A stretch of DNA of 64,000 nt. Origin: Candidatus Merdivicinus faecavium (lineage in GTDB: Bacteria; Bacillota; Clostridia; Oscillospirales; Ruminococcaceae). The stretch covers positions 1-64,000 of the forward strand of contig DVKD01000039.1 of the NCBI GenBank assembly GCA_018716285.1. Direction: 5' to 3'. Position 1 is the stretch's first letter; each line of letters starts with the position of its first letter. The translations under genes were made by a program, and so were the position numbers. Under the pieces are notes generated by a model. That model did no database searches. It saw only the letters and a list, made by a program, of their open reading frames with translations, and was not told the origin of the DNA. Below are positions 1 to 8,421 of this stretch, one piece after another.

Positions 1-15
1 GTAATTCTCTGCCAT
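1..15 (-). CDS. 5' end of a leftward gene cut by the window edge
   Basis: Only the start codon and four further codons (MAENY) lie in the window; the rest of the gene is to the left. The start is well supported: an AGGAGGG ribosome site lies at 21-27 a few bases upstream, and a consensus promoter on the same strand lies at 88-116. No function can be assigned from five residues. Confidence 0.6.
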
Positions 16-87
16 ATGGACCCTCCTTACCCCATCCCGGACGGGACGGATCTTGCATTTTCCGGCGTAAAGCACGCCAACACTTTA

Positions 88-116
88 ATTGTATCGTAGA
101 TTAACCGCAAAGTCAA
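88..116 (-). promoter_or_regulatory. Sigma-A type promoter for the gene at the left edge
   Basis: On the minus strand, TTGACT (111-116) and TACAAT (88-93) are separated by exactly 17 bases. The leader between this promoter and the start codon at 15 is about 65 bases long. The promoter diverges from the one at 185-213. Confidence 0.65.
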
Positions 117-184
117 GCATATTTTGTAAAGCTTTTGTTTTGAGAAAATGAACTAAGTTTTTTCAACTTTTTTGAAAAATACTA

Positions 185-213
185 TTGACAACGTCTGCAT
201 CCCGTGCTATACT
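185..213 (+). promoter_or_regulatory. Near-consensus rightward promoter
   Basis: A perfect TTGACA (185-190) and TATACT (208-213) lie 17 bases apart, and TG at 205-206 forms an extended -10. It is one of the strongest promoter matches in the window, yet only very short ORFs follow it before ypeB. Confidence 0.75.
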
Positions 214-253
214 ATAACCATAGAAGATAATCAAATATCTTCAAAGAAACAGA

Positions 254-999
254 AAGGGTGATTCCGATGGACAATATTGAATCTTGTTTTATCCGAATCA
301 GCGGAGACCGTTCGTAAAACCTTTCGATGCAGATTTCTGAGAGAATTTTTCTTAAGTGAATCGATCCGTGAAAGCTTCCAGAAAATCATTTCAGCCAATG
401 CTTTCGTTAGAAGATCAGCGAATCAAAAAGGTAAATTCCAGAAGACATCTCATGTTTGGAGGACTTCCCTCATTTGAATTTTACGAAACCGTTTGATTAT
501 TTTCTATTTGAAATAATCCGCTGATTCCGGATAAACGACATCGCTACAATTGAATAGCCCAGACGGGCAAAACCAAACATTCTGAACCAGACAGCAAACA
601 GGAGTGAGTCCAATGGAGAAGGATCCCTTCCCCAAATAACCGATGTCATCGTTTTCCCTATCTGACGTACAACCGTTCCCATTCGAAATTCGGAGCGAAC
701 AGCGTAAGACAGAAAGCCGAAACGCACGATTCATTTGCAGGAGTGAGTCCCATGAAATAGTCATTCCCTCTTTCCCGCTTATCATTCGCAGAAATGAAGC
801 ATAAGAAAAGGAATGAGTCCCATGTACGCATGACCCTGTTGATAAAGAGATTTATCGTCTGATTCAGGAGTGAGTCCCATGCAGTAATCAGTCCTTATCA
901 ATAGAAACCGCTTTTCGAAAATTATCCGTGAATGTCTCTTCGCAGGATATCTAGGAAAACGGAACTGAAATTGATGCAGGAGTGAGTCCGATGAAGTAG
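254..999 (+). repeat. Six dispersed copies of a ribosome-site/ATG motif
   Basis: The consensus AGGAGTGAGTCCCATG occurs at 600-615, 739-754, 809-824, 866-881 and 978-993 with at most one or two changes. A more distant copy sits at 254-269 (13 of 16 matching). Each copy has a Shine-Dalgarno core and an ATG about eight bases later. The frames opened are minimal: ATG-AAA-TAG (752-760), ATG-CAG-TAA (879-887), ATG-AAG-TAG (991-999), ATG-TAC-GCA-TGA (822-833) and an eight-codon frame at 613-639. Similarity runs a little past the stop in the copies at 739 and 978. Spacing is irregular (57 to 139 bases), unlike a CRISPR or tandem array. Confidence 0.7.
267..317 (+). CDS. Possible 16-residue peptide or remnant of a gene start
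   Basis: ATG at 267 follows an AAAGGG ribosome site at 253-258 and lies just downstream of the promoter at 185-213. The frame runs MDNIESCFIRISGDRS and stops at TAA 315-317. It resembles no family I know. It may be a small peptide, or the surviving start of a decayed gene, because the sequence around its start (254-269) resembles the five start-like repeats further right. Coding status is uncertain. Confidence 0.3.
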   Translation: MDNIESCFIRISGDRS

Positions 1000-1308
1000 T
1001 ATTTCTCCTTTCGCCGCAAGCAGAAAACGGTCTTACTATGAAAGCAAAAAGGCAGTCAGAATCGTGAGTGCAAAAGCGATCGCAGATGACCGAAACAAAA
1101 GCTGCGGGCAGAAACAGGAGACCGATCCCGTTCCAGATAGAAACAGTCATTTTCCATAATCTAGCCTGTCCGGAAATTATCCCGAAACAGTGAAAGCAGA
1201 CGATGCAGTTTTAGATGACAGAAATTGCATAAGCATTGAAAAGACTGATGGAAACTGGAAAGGAAATCATTATTCGTGGAGGAAATCATTGTTGATTAGT
1301 GAGATGTA
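318..1308. other. Gene-poor, lower-GC spacer with no credible long ORF
   Basis: About 1 kb between the short ORF and the ypeB leader is visibly richer in A and T than the neighbouring genes. Frames longer than 60 codons occur on both strands but lack ribosome sites, recognisable domains and GC-rich third positions, so I do not call them. The only clear organisation is the family of start-like repeats listed separately and a small direct repeat, GGAAATCATT, at 1262-1271 and 1281-1290. The spacer could be a decayed gene or mobile element, or an untranslated transcript. Confidence 0.5.
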
Positions 1309-1337
1309 GCGCCGCCTTTCGTTGGAAAAGGCGGCGC
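1309..1337 (+). terminator. Hairpin, possible terminator or attenuator before ypeB
   Basis: An 11-bp perfect stem (GCGCCGCCTTT at 1309-1319 with 1327-1337, 7-base loop) is followed by a moderately T-rich stretch. It ends the gene-poor spacer about 100 bases before the ypeB start. Confidence 0.55.
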
Positions 1338-1435
1338 TTGTGGTTATATTTCACATCCTCCCCCCTTTTTTGCGGTATATTTTTCCGGTTTTGGGAAAAG
1401 CTATGGGCAAACAAACCGCAAAAGGGGGATTTTTC

Positions 1436-2773
1436 ATGCTTCATATCCGCACCCGCGTGCGGCTCGTCACCTTTGCCGCCGCCGCGATCCTGGTCTGCGG
1501 CGGGATGGCGTGGCAAAACTACCGGATGGCCCAAAAGTACAAAAACGCCCTGGAGGTCTCTTACCTCCGGGCGATGGAGGATCTCTCCTCCTACACTGAA
1601 AACATCTCTTCCGCCCTTATCAAGGGGATGTACGCCGGCACCCCGGAGCAGCTCAACGCCCTGACCGCCAAGCTCTGGAAGGAAGCCTCCGCCGCCAAGG
1701 TCGCCCTCTCCCAGATCCCGACCAGCCGCTACAACCTCGAAAACACCTACAAATTCCTCTCCCAGGTCGGCGAATACGCCGTTTCCCTCGCGAAAAAGTC
1801 GGAAAACGGGGAGCAGCTTTCCGACGAGGACCGGGAAAACCTGAAAGCCCTGTCCGGCTACGCGCAGGGCCTTGAGGAGAGCATGCTCATCATCCAGGAC
1901 GAGGTCCGCAGCGGGCGGATGAGCATCGGCGCAGCCGAGGAGATGGCGGACGGCATCCAGGCGGACGCCGCCTCCGACCTGGCCGAGGATCTCGCCGAAT
2001 TCGAGGAGGGCTTCACCGCCTACCCCACCCTCATCTATGACGGCCCCTTCTCCGACCACCTGCTCGAGATCGAGCCCCGCCGGCTGGAGGGCGAGGAGGA
2101 AATCACCCTCGCAGAGGCGCGGGAAAAGGCCGCCGCGGCCTTTAACGTCGATTCCGGCCTCATGTCCAACGAGTCGGAGGAACACAGCAGCATGCCCTCC
2201 TTCACCTTCTCTTTTGAAAACCGCTCGGCTGCCGTGACCATGCAGGGCGGCTACCTCAGCTACCTCACCGACCCGCGCACCCCCGGCGAACGCACTCTCA
2301 CGCCGGAGGAGGCGGTGGCCAAGGCGGAGAATTACCTGGCCTGGCTTGAGATCCCCGACATGCAGGTCACCTACTATGAAATCGCCGACAATGTCCTCAC
2401 CGCAAACTTCGCCTACACCGAGGGGGATGTGCTCTTCTATCCCGACCTCATCAAGGTGAGCGTCGCGATGGACAACGGCGGCATCCTCGGCTTTGACGCC
2501 CGGGCCTATCTGACGAGCAACTGCGAGCGCGGCCTTGCGGCGCCCCTGATCTCAGAGGAGGAGGCGCGCAAGTCGGTGAGCCCGGCCCTGGAAATCCAGA
2601 GCACCCGGCTCGCGGTCATCCCGTCGGACGGGAAACAGGAGCGCTACTGCTACGAATTCCACTGCCTGGCGGAAGACGGCGAAGAGCTCTTAGTCTACGT
2701 CAACGCCGATACCGGACGGGAGGAGCAGATCCTCATCCTCATGATCGACGAAAACGGGACCCTCGTCATCTGA
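1436..2773 (+). CDS. ypeB: Spore germination protein YpeB
   Basis: YpeB is the inner-spore-membrane partner that stabilises and localises the cortex-lytic enzyme SleB. The 445-residue product has an N-terminal membrane anchor (about residues 9-27, rich in Ala/Val/Ile), then the YpeB core with the SYTENISSALIKGMYAGTP segment, a coiled region, and C-terminal PepSY-like repeats (EITLAEAREKAAAAF, LTPEEAVAKAENYL). The start at 1436 is chosen because a GGGGG ribosome site at 1424-1428 lies seven bases upstream; the longer frame from 1322 begins inside a hairpin. In most spore formers sleB lies directly upstream, but here it is missing and the gene-poor repeat region takes its place. Confidence 0.88.
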   Translation: MLHIRTRVRLVTFAAAAILVCGGMAWQNYRMAQKYKNALEVSYLRAMEDLSSYTENISSALIKGMYAGTPEQLNALTAKLWKEASAAKVALSQIPTSRYNLENTYKFLSQVGEYAVSLAKKSENGEQLSDEDRENLKALSGYAQGLEESMLIIQDEVRSGRMSIGAAEEMADGIQADAASDLAEDLAEFEEGFTAYPTLIYDGPFSDHLLEIEPRRLEGEEEITLAEAREKAAAAFNVDSGLMSNESEEHSSMPSFTFSFENRSAAVTMQGGYLSYLTDPRTPGERTLTPEEAVAKAENYLAWLEIPDMQVTYYEIADNVLTANFAYTEGDVLFYPDLIKVSVAMDNGGILGFDARAYLTSNCERGLAAPLISEEEARKSVSPALEIQSTRLAVIPSDGKQERYCYEFHCLAEDGEELLVYVNADTGREEQILILMIDENGTLVI

Positions 2774-2787
2774 CCCACGCGCAAAAA

Positions 2788-2824
2788 CCGCCCGCTTCCC
2801 TTTTGCCGAATGGGAAGCGGGCGG
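2788..2824. terminator. Bidirectional terminator between ypeB and pcrA
   Basis: A 13-bp perfect stem (2788-2800 with 2812-2824) has TTCTTT after it on the plus strand and a run of five T before GC on the minus strand, so it can end both convergent genes. Confidence 0.85.
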
Positions 2825-2828
2825 TTCT

Positions 2829-5195
2829 TTATACTTTTTGCAGCTTTGCGAAGTTCGCCATGATCTTTTTGGTGCCGACCCGGTCGAAGGCGGTCTCGAC
2901 GAGGTTGTCGTTGCCCATCGGGGTGATGGAGAGGACGGTCCCCTCCCCGAAGACCTTGTGCCGCACCCGGTCGCCGACCCGGAAGCTGACCGCGGCCGCC
3001 GCCTTGGGCCGGGAGGCGCCCGCCACTGCCGCCGGCCGCGCGGGCGGAGGCGGGGGGGCCTGCCGCTGCCGGGACGCGCCGAAGGAGCGGTACTGCGAAA
3101 TGGTGTCGTCGATCCGCTCGATATTTTCCGCCGGGATCTCCTCCGCGAAGCGGGAGACGCGGTTGCGGTTGGTGGTGCCGAAGACCATCCGGGCCGCCGC
3201 ATGGGTGATGTAGAGCTGCTGCTTGGCCCGGGTGATGGCCACATAGGCGAGGCGGCGCTCCTCCTCAAGCTCAGCGGTGTCGTAAAGGACGCGCGGCGAC
3301 GGGAAGATGCCGTCCTCCATCCCCGGCAGGAAAACGACCGGGAACTCGAGCCCTTTGGAGCTGTGCATGGTCATCAAAACGACGGCGTCGTCGGCGTTGT
3401 TCATGCTGTCAAGGTCGGTGTAGAGGGCGATCTCCTCGAGGAAGCCGGAGAGGTTCCCCTCGGGGTTCTGCTGCTCGTACTTGACCAGGGTGGATTTGAG
3501 CTCGCCGATGTTCTCGAGGCGGTTCTTGCCCTCCTCGCCCTGGGCGCTCAGCATGGCGCGGTAGCCGGTCCTGTCGAGCAGGTCTTCCAGCAGGATGTCG
3601 AGCGGCTGGGTGAGCGCCTCGTCCCGCAGCTCCTCGATCATCCGGGCAAAGTCCATCAGCACCCCCGCCTTGCGGGAGAGGACGGTGTAGGCGCCGGCGT
3701 TTTTGAGCACCTCAAAGACGCTCTGCCCGCTCTTGGCCGCGATTTCCTCGGCGGAGAGCATGGTCGCCTCGCCGATGGAGCGCTTGGGCTCGTTGATGAT
3801 GCGGCGCAGCCGGATGATGTCGCTCGGGTTGTTGATGACGCTCAAATAGGCGACGAGGTCCTTGATCTCCTTGCGCTCGAAGAACTTGGTGCCGCCGAAC
3901 AGCCGGTAGGGGATGCCCGCCTTGATGAAATACTGCTCAATGACGCCGGACTGGGCGTTCATCCGGTAGAGGACGGCGTGGTCGCCGTAGCGCATCCCTT
4001 TGGAGACGTCCTCCTCGACAGTGTCGGCGATGAATTTCGCCTCGGCGTGCTCGTCGGAGAGCTTGCGCAGCTGGATCTTCTGGCCCGCGCCGTTCTCGGT
4101 CCAGAGGTTTTTGCCCTTGCGGGCCATATTGTGGCGGATGACCTCGTTGGCGGCGTCGAGGATGTTCTGGGTGGAGCGGTAGTTCTGCTCGAGCCGGATG
4201 ACGGCCGTGCCGGGGAACTGCTGTTCAAAGCTCAGGATGTTCTCGATGGTCGCGCCGCGGAACTTGTAGATGCTCTGGTCGTCGTCGCCGACGACACAGA
4301 GGTTTTTGTGGGCGCGCGCCAGCAGGCTCACCAGCTTAAACTGGGCGTGGTTGGTGTCCTGGTACTCGTCGACGAGGATGTAGCGCCAGCGGTTCTGGTA
4401 GTACTCGAGGACGTCGGGGTACTGCTCGAAGAGCTCGACCGTCTTGCAGATGATATCGTCGAAATCGAGGGCGTTTGCCTGTAGAAGGCGGGACTGGTAG
4501 CGCTGGTAGACCTTGGCGATCTCCTGCTTGCGGTAGTCGCTGCCGACAGTCAGGAGGTAATCCCGCGGGGAGATCATATTATCCTTGGCCCGGCTGATCT
4601 CGCCCAAAATCGCCTTGGGCTTGAAGAGCTTGTCGTTTAAGTTCAATTCGTTCATGCAGTCCTTGATGAGCCGCTGGCTGTCGTCCGCGTCGTAGATGGT
4701 GAAGCTCCTGCTATAGCCCAGCCGCTCGATGTCCCGCCGCAGGATGCGGACGCAGCAGGAGTGGAAGGTCGAGGCCGCGACATCGAGCGCCTCCTCCCCC
4801 AGCATGAGCTGGAGGCGGTCCTTCATCTCATTGGCTGCCTTGTTTGTAAAGGTGATGGCGAGGATGTTCCAGGGGCGGACCGGGTAGCGCCCGATCAGCT
4901 CGCTCAGGATCTCGTCCGGGACGTTTTCCCCGTCCAGATAGGCCTGCAGGACGGAGAGCTGCTCCTCCCCGATCCCGTCCGGCATCCAGGCGGAGGGCTT
5001 CGCGTTGCCGAAGCGGATCATATAGGCGATGCGGTTGATGATGACGGTGGTCTTGCCGCTCCCCGCGCCGGCGAGGATGAGGACGGGCCCGTCCATCTGG
5101 AAAATCGCCTCCCGCTGCATGGGGTTCATCTTGGAAAAGCGCTTTTCGAGGACCTTGTCCTTGAGCGCCAGATATTGTTCCTTAAGTTCCAGCAT
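2829..5195 (-). CDS. pcrA: ATP-dependent DNA helicase PcrA/UvrD
   Basis: Superfamily 1A 3'-5' helicase acting in nucleotide excision repair, replication-fork rescue and removal of RNA polymerase. The 788-residue protein carries Walker A (LAGAGSGKTT), the DExx box ILVDEYQDTN, VGDDDQSIYKFRGA, the QNYRS motif and the late motif RLAYVAITRAKQQLY. The C-terminal 50 residues (FRVGDRVRHKVFGEGTV) form the Tudor-like domain typical of Firmicutes PcrA, which binds RNA polymerase. The start at 5195 (MLELKEQY) is preceded by AAGGA at seven bases; longer starts at 5243 lack this. A Pro/Ala-rich linker precedes the Tudor domain. It lies 64 bases after the YibE/F gene and is probably cotranscribed with it. 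Confidence 0.95.
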   Translation of the reverse strand: MLELKEQYLALKDKVLEKRFSKMNPMQREAIFQMDGPVLILAGAGSGKTTVIINRIAYMIRFGNAKPSAWMPDGIGEEQLSVLQAYLDGENVPDEILSELIGRYPVRPWNILAITFTNKAANEMKDRLQLMLGEEALDVAASTFHSCCVRILRRDIERLGYSRSFTIYDADDSQRLIKDCMNELNLNDKLFKPKAILGEISRAKDNMISPRDYLLTVGSDYRKQEIAKVYQRYQSRLLQANALDFDDIICKTVELFEQYPDVLEYYQNRWRYILVDEYQDTNHAQFKLVSLLARAHKNLCVVGDDDQSIYKFRGATIENILSFEQQFPGTAVIRLEQNYRSTQNILDAANEVIRHNMARKGKNLWTENGAGQKIQLRKLSDEHAEAKFIADTVEEDVSKGMRYGDHAVLYRMNAQSGVIEQYFIKAGIPYRLFGGTKFFERKEIKDLVAYLSVINNPSDIIRLRRIINEPKRSIGEATMLSAEEIAAKSGQSVFEVLKNAGAYTVLSRKAGVLMDFARMIEELRDEALTQPLDILLEDLLDRTGYRAMLSAQGEEGKNRLENIGELKSTLVKYEQQNPEGNLSGFLEEIALYTDLDSMNNADDAVVLMTMHSSKGLEFPVVFLPGMEDGIFPSPRVLYDTAELEEERRLAYVAITRAKQQLYITHAAARMVFGTTNRNRVSRFAEEIPAENIERIDDTISQYRSFGASRQRQAPPPPPARPAAVAGASRPKAAAAVSFRVGDRVRHKVFGEGTVLSITPMGNDNLVETAFDRVGTKKIMANFAKLQKV

Positions 5196-5259
5196 AGTCA
5201 TTTCCTTTTCTGTCATAATGTCATGGGCAGATTCATTATACACCAGACGGCGGAAGATT

Positions 5260-6447
5260 TCAACGGGGAAGTTCCGCTCCGGCCTCCGCCTTCATATTTC
5301 CCCGGAAAAGCCATGCCGCGAGGAGGACGGTGATCGGCACCGAAAACAGAATGCCGATGCTGCCGACGATGGCCTGCACCACCTCGACGACGATCATCTC
5401 GAAGTTTAACATCATCAGCGGGTTGCGGTTGTAGGCGGTGAAGAGCAGCACCACCGCCATCGAGCCGCCCAGATAGGCGAGGATCAGGGTGTTGGTCATG
5501 GTGCCGATGGCGTCGCGGCCGATGTTCATCCCCGCCGCGATCATCCGCTTCGTCCCCCCGGGCCCGCCGACCTCAAAGGAGAGCTCGTACATCGCCGAGG
5601 TGATGGACATGGACACGTCCATGATCGCCCCGAGGGAGCCGATGAGGATCCCGCCCCAGACCACCCCGCGCAGGTCGATGGAGACGTCGCCGCTGAGCAT
5701 CATGAGGAAGGTGTATTCGGTGTCGAGGATGCCGGTGATCTTGAGTGCGCTGTTGACAATGAGCGCCAGCACGCCGGCCACCGCCACCCCGCCGCTATTG
5801 CCGGCCACCGCGCAGAGGGTCTTGCGGTTGAGTCCCCCCAGCAGGGCCAGGCTCGACAGGATGACAAAGAGGCTGACGACGATGGTCGAGGCGTACACAT
5901 TGCGGCCGGTCAGGATGGCGGGGATATAGACGCAGAAAAGGGCGGCAAAGGTGATAAGAAGGGCGATGACGGTCGCGGCCCCCTTCCACCGGCCGATCAC
6001 GACGACCAGAAGCAGGAAGGCCGCCGCAAGCCAGATCATCCCGGGGATGCGGTTCTGCCCGCCGTAAATCCACTGGTACTCGGTGTCAAGCCCCATCTGG
6101 TAGGCGTCGAGGACGAGGATGCGGTCCCCTTCCGCAACGGGATCGGGCTTTGGCAGGACCATCGGCTCGATGGTCTGCTGCATCTCGAGCACCTGCCCGT
6201 CGTACTCCCCTGAGGTCATCCGCGCGCGGAAGATGATGACCTCGGTGGCGGAGCCCTCCACAACGCTTTGCTCATACCGGTCGACCACCTCGACAACGGT
6301 GGCGGTCTCGCACTCCTCCTCGACGGCGTCGGTCGGCTGGTACCGGCAGACCCGCCAGCCGATGAGCAGAAAGAGGGCGGACAGAAGGAGCACAAAGGCC
6401 CGTTCCACAGCGGGCCAGATGCTTTTCCGCGGCTTTGTTTCCATCAT
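5260..6447 (-). CDS. YibE/F family membrane protein
   Basis: The 395-residue protein has an N-terminal transmembrane anchor (about residues 13-30), an extracytoplasmic beta-rich segment up to about 125 (EGSATEVIIFRARMTSGEYDGQ), then about seven hydrophobic helices with the family's conserved glycine- and proline-rich loops (GGILIGSLGAIMDVSMSITSAMYEL, quoted here only in part by position 255-280). This is the YibE/YibF architecture found in Firmicutes and actinobacteria; its biochemical role is not established. The GAAAGGAG ribosome site precedes 6447. It sits downstream of a terminator and upstream of pcrA. Confidence 0.85.
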   Translation of the reverse strand: MMETKPRKSIWPAVERAFVLLLSALFLLIGWRVCRYQPTDAVEEECETATVVEVVDRYEQSVVEGSATEVIIFRARMTSGEYDGQVLEMQQTIEPMVLPKPDPVAEGDRILVLDAYQMGLDTEYQWIYGGQNRIPGMIWLAAAFLLLVVVIGRWKGAATVIALLITFAALFCVYIPAILTGRNVYASTIVVSLFVILSSLALLGGLNRKTLCAVAGNSGGVAVAGVLALIVNSALKITGILDTEYTFLMMLSGDVSIDLRGVVWGGILIGSLGAIMDVSMSITSAMYELSFEVGGPGGTKRMIAAGMNIGRDAIGTMTNTLILAYLGGSMAVVLLFTAYNRNPLMMLNFEMIVVEVVQAIVGSIGILFSVPITVLLAAWLFRGNMKAEAGAELPR

Positions 6448-6499
6448 GCGTCTCCTTTCTCACAATGATGTGCGGCACAGCATGTGCAGCACAGCAAAA

Positions 6500-6520
6500 C
6501 GGGCCGTTCTCGACGGCCCG
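6500..6520 (-). terminator. Rho-independent terminator after the isomerase gene
   Basis: An 8-bp stem (CGGGCCGT with ACGGCCCG, 5-base loop) is followed on the minus strand by TTTTGC. It separates the degV-isomerase pair from the YibE/F gene. Confidence 0.75.
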
Positions 6521-6547
6521 GATATTTTATACAATCAAAGGGAGGCA

Positions 6548-7432
6548 TTACTCCACCGGGATGCCGTGCCGCTCGAGCAGCGCGCGGGAGACGTCGGCCA
6601 CCAGCTTGACGGCCGTTTCGGCGGCTTCCGGCGGCAGCAGCTCGGAGGTAGAAGTGGCTTCCGAGGAAAACTCGCCCTGATACCCAATCTCCTTGAGGGT
6701 TTCGAGAAACGCGTCCCAGTCGATGTTGCCGTAGCCGCAGACGAGGTGATCGTCCCGCTCCGACCAGTTGTCGTGGACGTGCAGGCATTTGAGCATCCCG
6801 CCCAGCTTGCGGGCGGCCAGGGAGGGCGATTCGCGGTGGATGTTGGAATGCCCGGTGTCGAGGCAGACGCAGACCCACTCGCTGTCAAGCCGGCGGGCGC
6901 ATTCGAGCATCTCCTCTATTGTCGAAAAGGTCGTCCGGCAGAGGCGCTTGACCGCCGGGTCCCAGCCGAACATATTCTCCAGCGCGATGGAGACCCTGTG
7001 CTTTTCAGCAAGCGGGAGCAGCTCACGGTAGAATTCCACATTGAGGGAGAGGTACTCCCCTGCCTTTTCCCCATTGATGCCGTCCGGGAACATGCGCGGA
7101 TGGATGACAAGGTACGGCGCGCCCAGGATCTCGCAGACCCGGAAGAACCGCCGCGTGACCTCCATCTTCCGCTGTACGACGGCCGGCGCGTCGCCGTAAA
7201 ACAGCATCGGCGCATGCGCCTGGGAAAAGATGATGCCGCTCTCATCCGCCGCCTTGCGGAGGGAATGCGCATACTCCTCCCAGCCGTCCTGCAGGTAAAT
7301 GCTGTCCGGCCCGTCGTGCAGGTAGCCGCTGTAGTCGAGGGCGCTGACCCCCAGCTCCGCGTAGCGGGCGACGGCCTGCCGCTCATCGCGGTACACCTTC
7401 CGCAGCATGTCCGAGCATACTCCAATTCTCAT
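6548..7432 (-). CDS. Sugar phosphate isomerase/epimerase-like TIM-barrel protein
   Basis: The 294-residue protein has the AP-endonuclease-2/xylose-isomerase-like TIM barrel. Probable metal ligands are visible: His and Glu in YLVIHPRMF and SIALENMFGW, Asp-x-x-His in CLDTGHSN, the HVHDN motif and a C-terminal Glu in GEFSSEATS. Such proteins isomerise or epimerise sugars and inositols, or dehydrate ketoacids; the substrate cannot be read from sequence. The start is ATG 7432, eight bases after AGGAGG; a TTG one codon earlier is less well placed. It lies 12 bases after degV and is probably in one transcript with it. Confidence 0.8.
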   Translation of the reverse strand: MRIGVCSDMLRKVYRDERQAVARYAELGVSALDYSGYLHDGPDSIYLQDGWEEYAHSLRKAADESGIIFSQAHAPMLFYGDAPAVVQRKMEVTRRFFRVCEILGAPYLVIHPRMFPDGINGEKAGEYLSLNVEFYRELLPLAEKHRVSIALENMFGWDPAVKRLCRTTFSTIEEMLECARRLDSEWVCVCLDTGHSNIHRESPSLAARKLGGMLKCLHVHDNWSERDDHLVCGYGNIDWDAFLETLKEIGYQGEFSSEATSTSELLPPEAAETAVKLVADVSRALLERHGIPVE

Positions 7433-7444
7433 CAAAAAATCCTC

Positions 7445-8317
7445 CTATCTTTCGGCGCCGAAAAAGAACAGCGCGATGGTCCCCGGCCCCGAATGGCTGC
7501 CGATGACCGGACCGATGGTGCTGTAGACGATCTCCTTGACCTTGCACCGGGAACGAACCTGCTTGCCGACATATTCGGCGTCCTCGCGCGCGCCGCCGTC
7601 GCTGATGAAGATGGTCTGCCCCTCTTTCGGGTCGCAGGTCTTGACCATATGGTCGACCAGCGCGTCGAGGGAGCGGCGGCGTCCCCGCACCTTTTCCATC
7701 GGGATGAGGTGGCCCTCATTGTCGACGTGCATGACCGGCTTGATCCCCAAGGCGGTGCCGATGACGGCGACGGTCGGGCTCACCCGTCCGCCCCGCTTGA
7801 GATGGAAGAGGTCGTCGACGGTAAACCAGTGGCAGAGGTGCAGGCGGTTGTCCGCGACCCACTGCGCGAGCGCGTCGATGTCCATCCCCTCCGCCTTTTT
7901 GCAGGCGGCCGTATAGACGAGGAGGCCCTCGCCCCCCGACGCGGCCAGCGTGTCGACGCAGACGATCTTCGCCTCAGGGTAACGGCTCCTCAGCTCCTCC
8001 GCGGCCAGAAGGGAACTCTGGTAAGTGCCGCTCAAGCCCGAGGAAAAGCCGAGGTAGAGGACGTCCTTCCCCTCCCGCAGGATCGGTTCGAAGACCTCGA
8101 GGAAGGTCTGCTGGTTGATCTGGGAGGTGGTCGAGGTCTTGCCCGCCTTTAAGCCGGCGTAAAACTCCTGCATGTTGTACTCCCGCTCGTCGGGATAGTT
8201 GTGATAGGATTTGCCGTCGATGTGGAATTCCATCGGAATCACGGTGACGTCGATCTTTTCCAGTACGGAAACCGCGAGGTCGGCGGTGGAATCGGTGACA
8301 ATCTGGTAATCGCGCAT
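7445..8317 (-). CDS. DegV family fatty-acid-binding protein
   Basis: DegV proteins bind a fatty acid in a cleft between two alpha/beta domains; some are FakB subunits that present it to the kinase FakA for incorporation into phospholipid. The 290-residue product begins YQIVTDSTADL, and has the TSQ motif (GKTSTTSQINQQTF), the SSGLSGTY loop and the C-terminal IGSHSGPGTIALFFFG, in which the His-Ser pair is conserved. No fakA is visible here. It ends with TAG, showing that TAG is a stop in this genome. A promoter lies at 8347-8375. Confidence 0.9.
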   Translation of the reverse strand: MRDYQIVTDSTADLAVSVLEKIDVTVIPMEFHIDGKSYHNYPDEREYNMQEFYAGLKAGKTSTTSQINQQTFLEVFEPILREGKDVLYLGFSSGLSGTYQSSLLAAEELRSRYPEAKIVCVDTLAASGGEGLLVYTAACKKAEGMDIDALAQWVADNRLHLCHWFTVDDLFHLKRGGRVSPTVAVIGTALGIKPVMHVDNEGHLIPMEKVRGRRRSLDALVDHMVKTCDPKEGQTIFISDGGAREDAEYVGKQVRSRCKVKEIVYSTIGPVIGSHSGPGTIALFFFGAER

Positions 8318-8346
8318 AAAATGACCCCCTTCATCTTTCTGGTATT

Positions 8347-8375
8347 ATTATACTCGATTCCCGGCCCAAAAGCAA
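8347..8375 (-). promoter_or_regulatory. Promoter of degV and the isomerase gene
   Basis: TTGCTT (8370-8375) and a perfect TATAAT (8347-8352) on the minus strand are separated by 17 bases. They lie about 30 bases upstream of the degV start. Confidence 0.75.
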
Positions 8376-8421
8376 GGAAAAGGCCCCGGAATTTTTACTT
8401 TTTGGTGAATCGGCACAAACA

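Noticed and set aside
600-999. CRISPR array or tandem repeat
   Set aside because: Spacing is irregular (57 to 139 bases), the repeat is only 16 bases and not palindromic, and intervening segments are not of uniform length.
782-1150. 122-codon leftward ORF in the gene-poor spacer
   Set aside because: It has no ribosome site, reads repeat copies as MGLTP-like segments on the opposite strand, and resembles no protein family.
2838-4484. 548-codon ORF opposite pcrA
   Set aside because: It lies wholly antisense to pcrA, has no ribosome site or domain, and is the usual shadow frame of GC-rich coding DNA.
6119-8152. 677-codon ORF opposite YibE/F, the isomerase and degV
   Set aside because: It crosses three real genes, a terminator and gene boundaries on the other strand; its composition (Arg, Val, Asp, Gly-rich) is that of a shadow frame.
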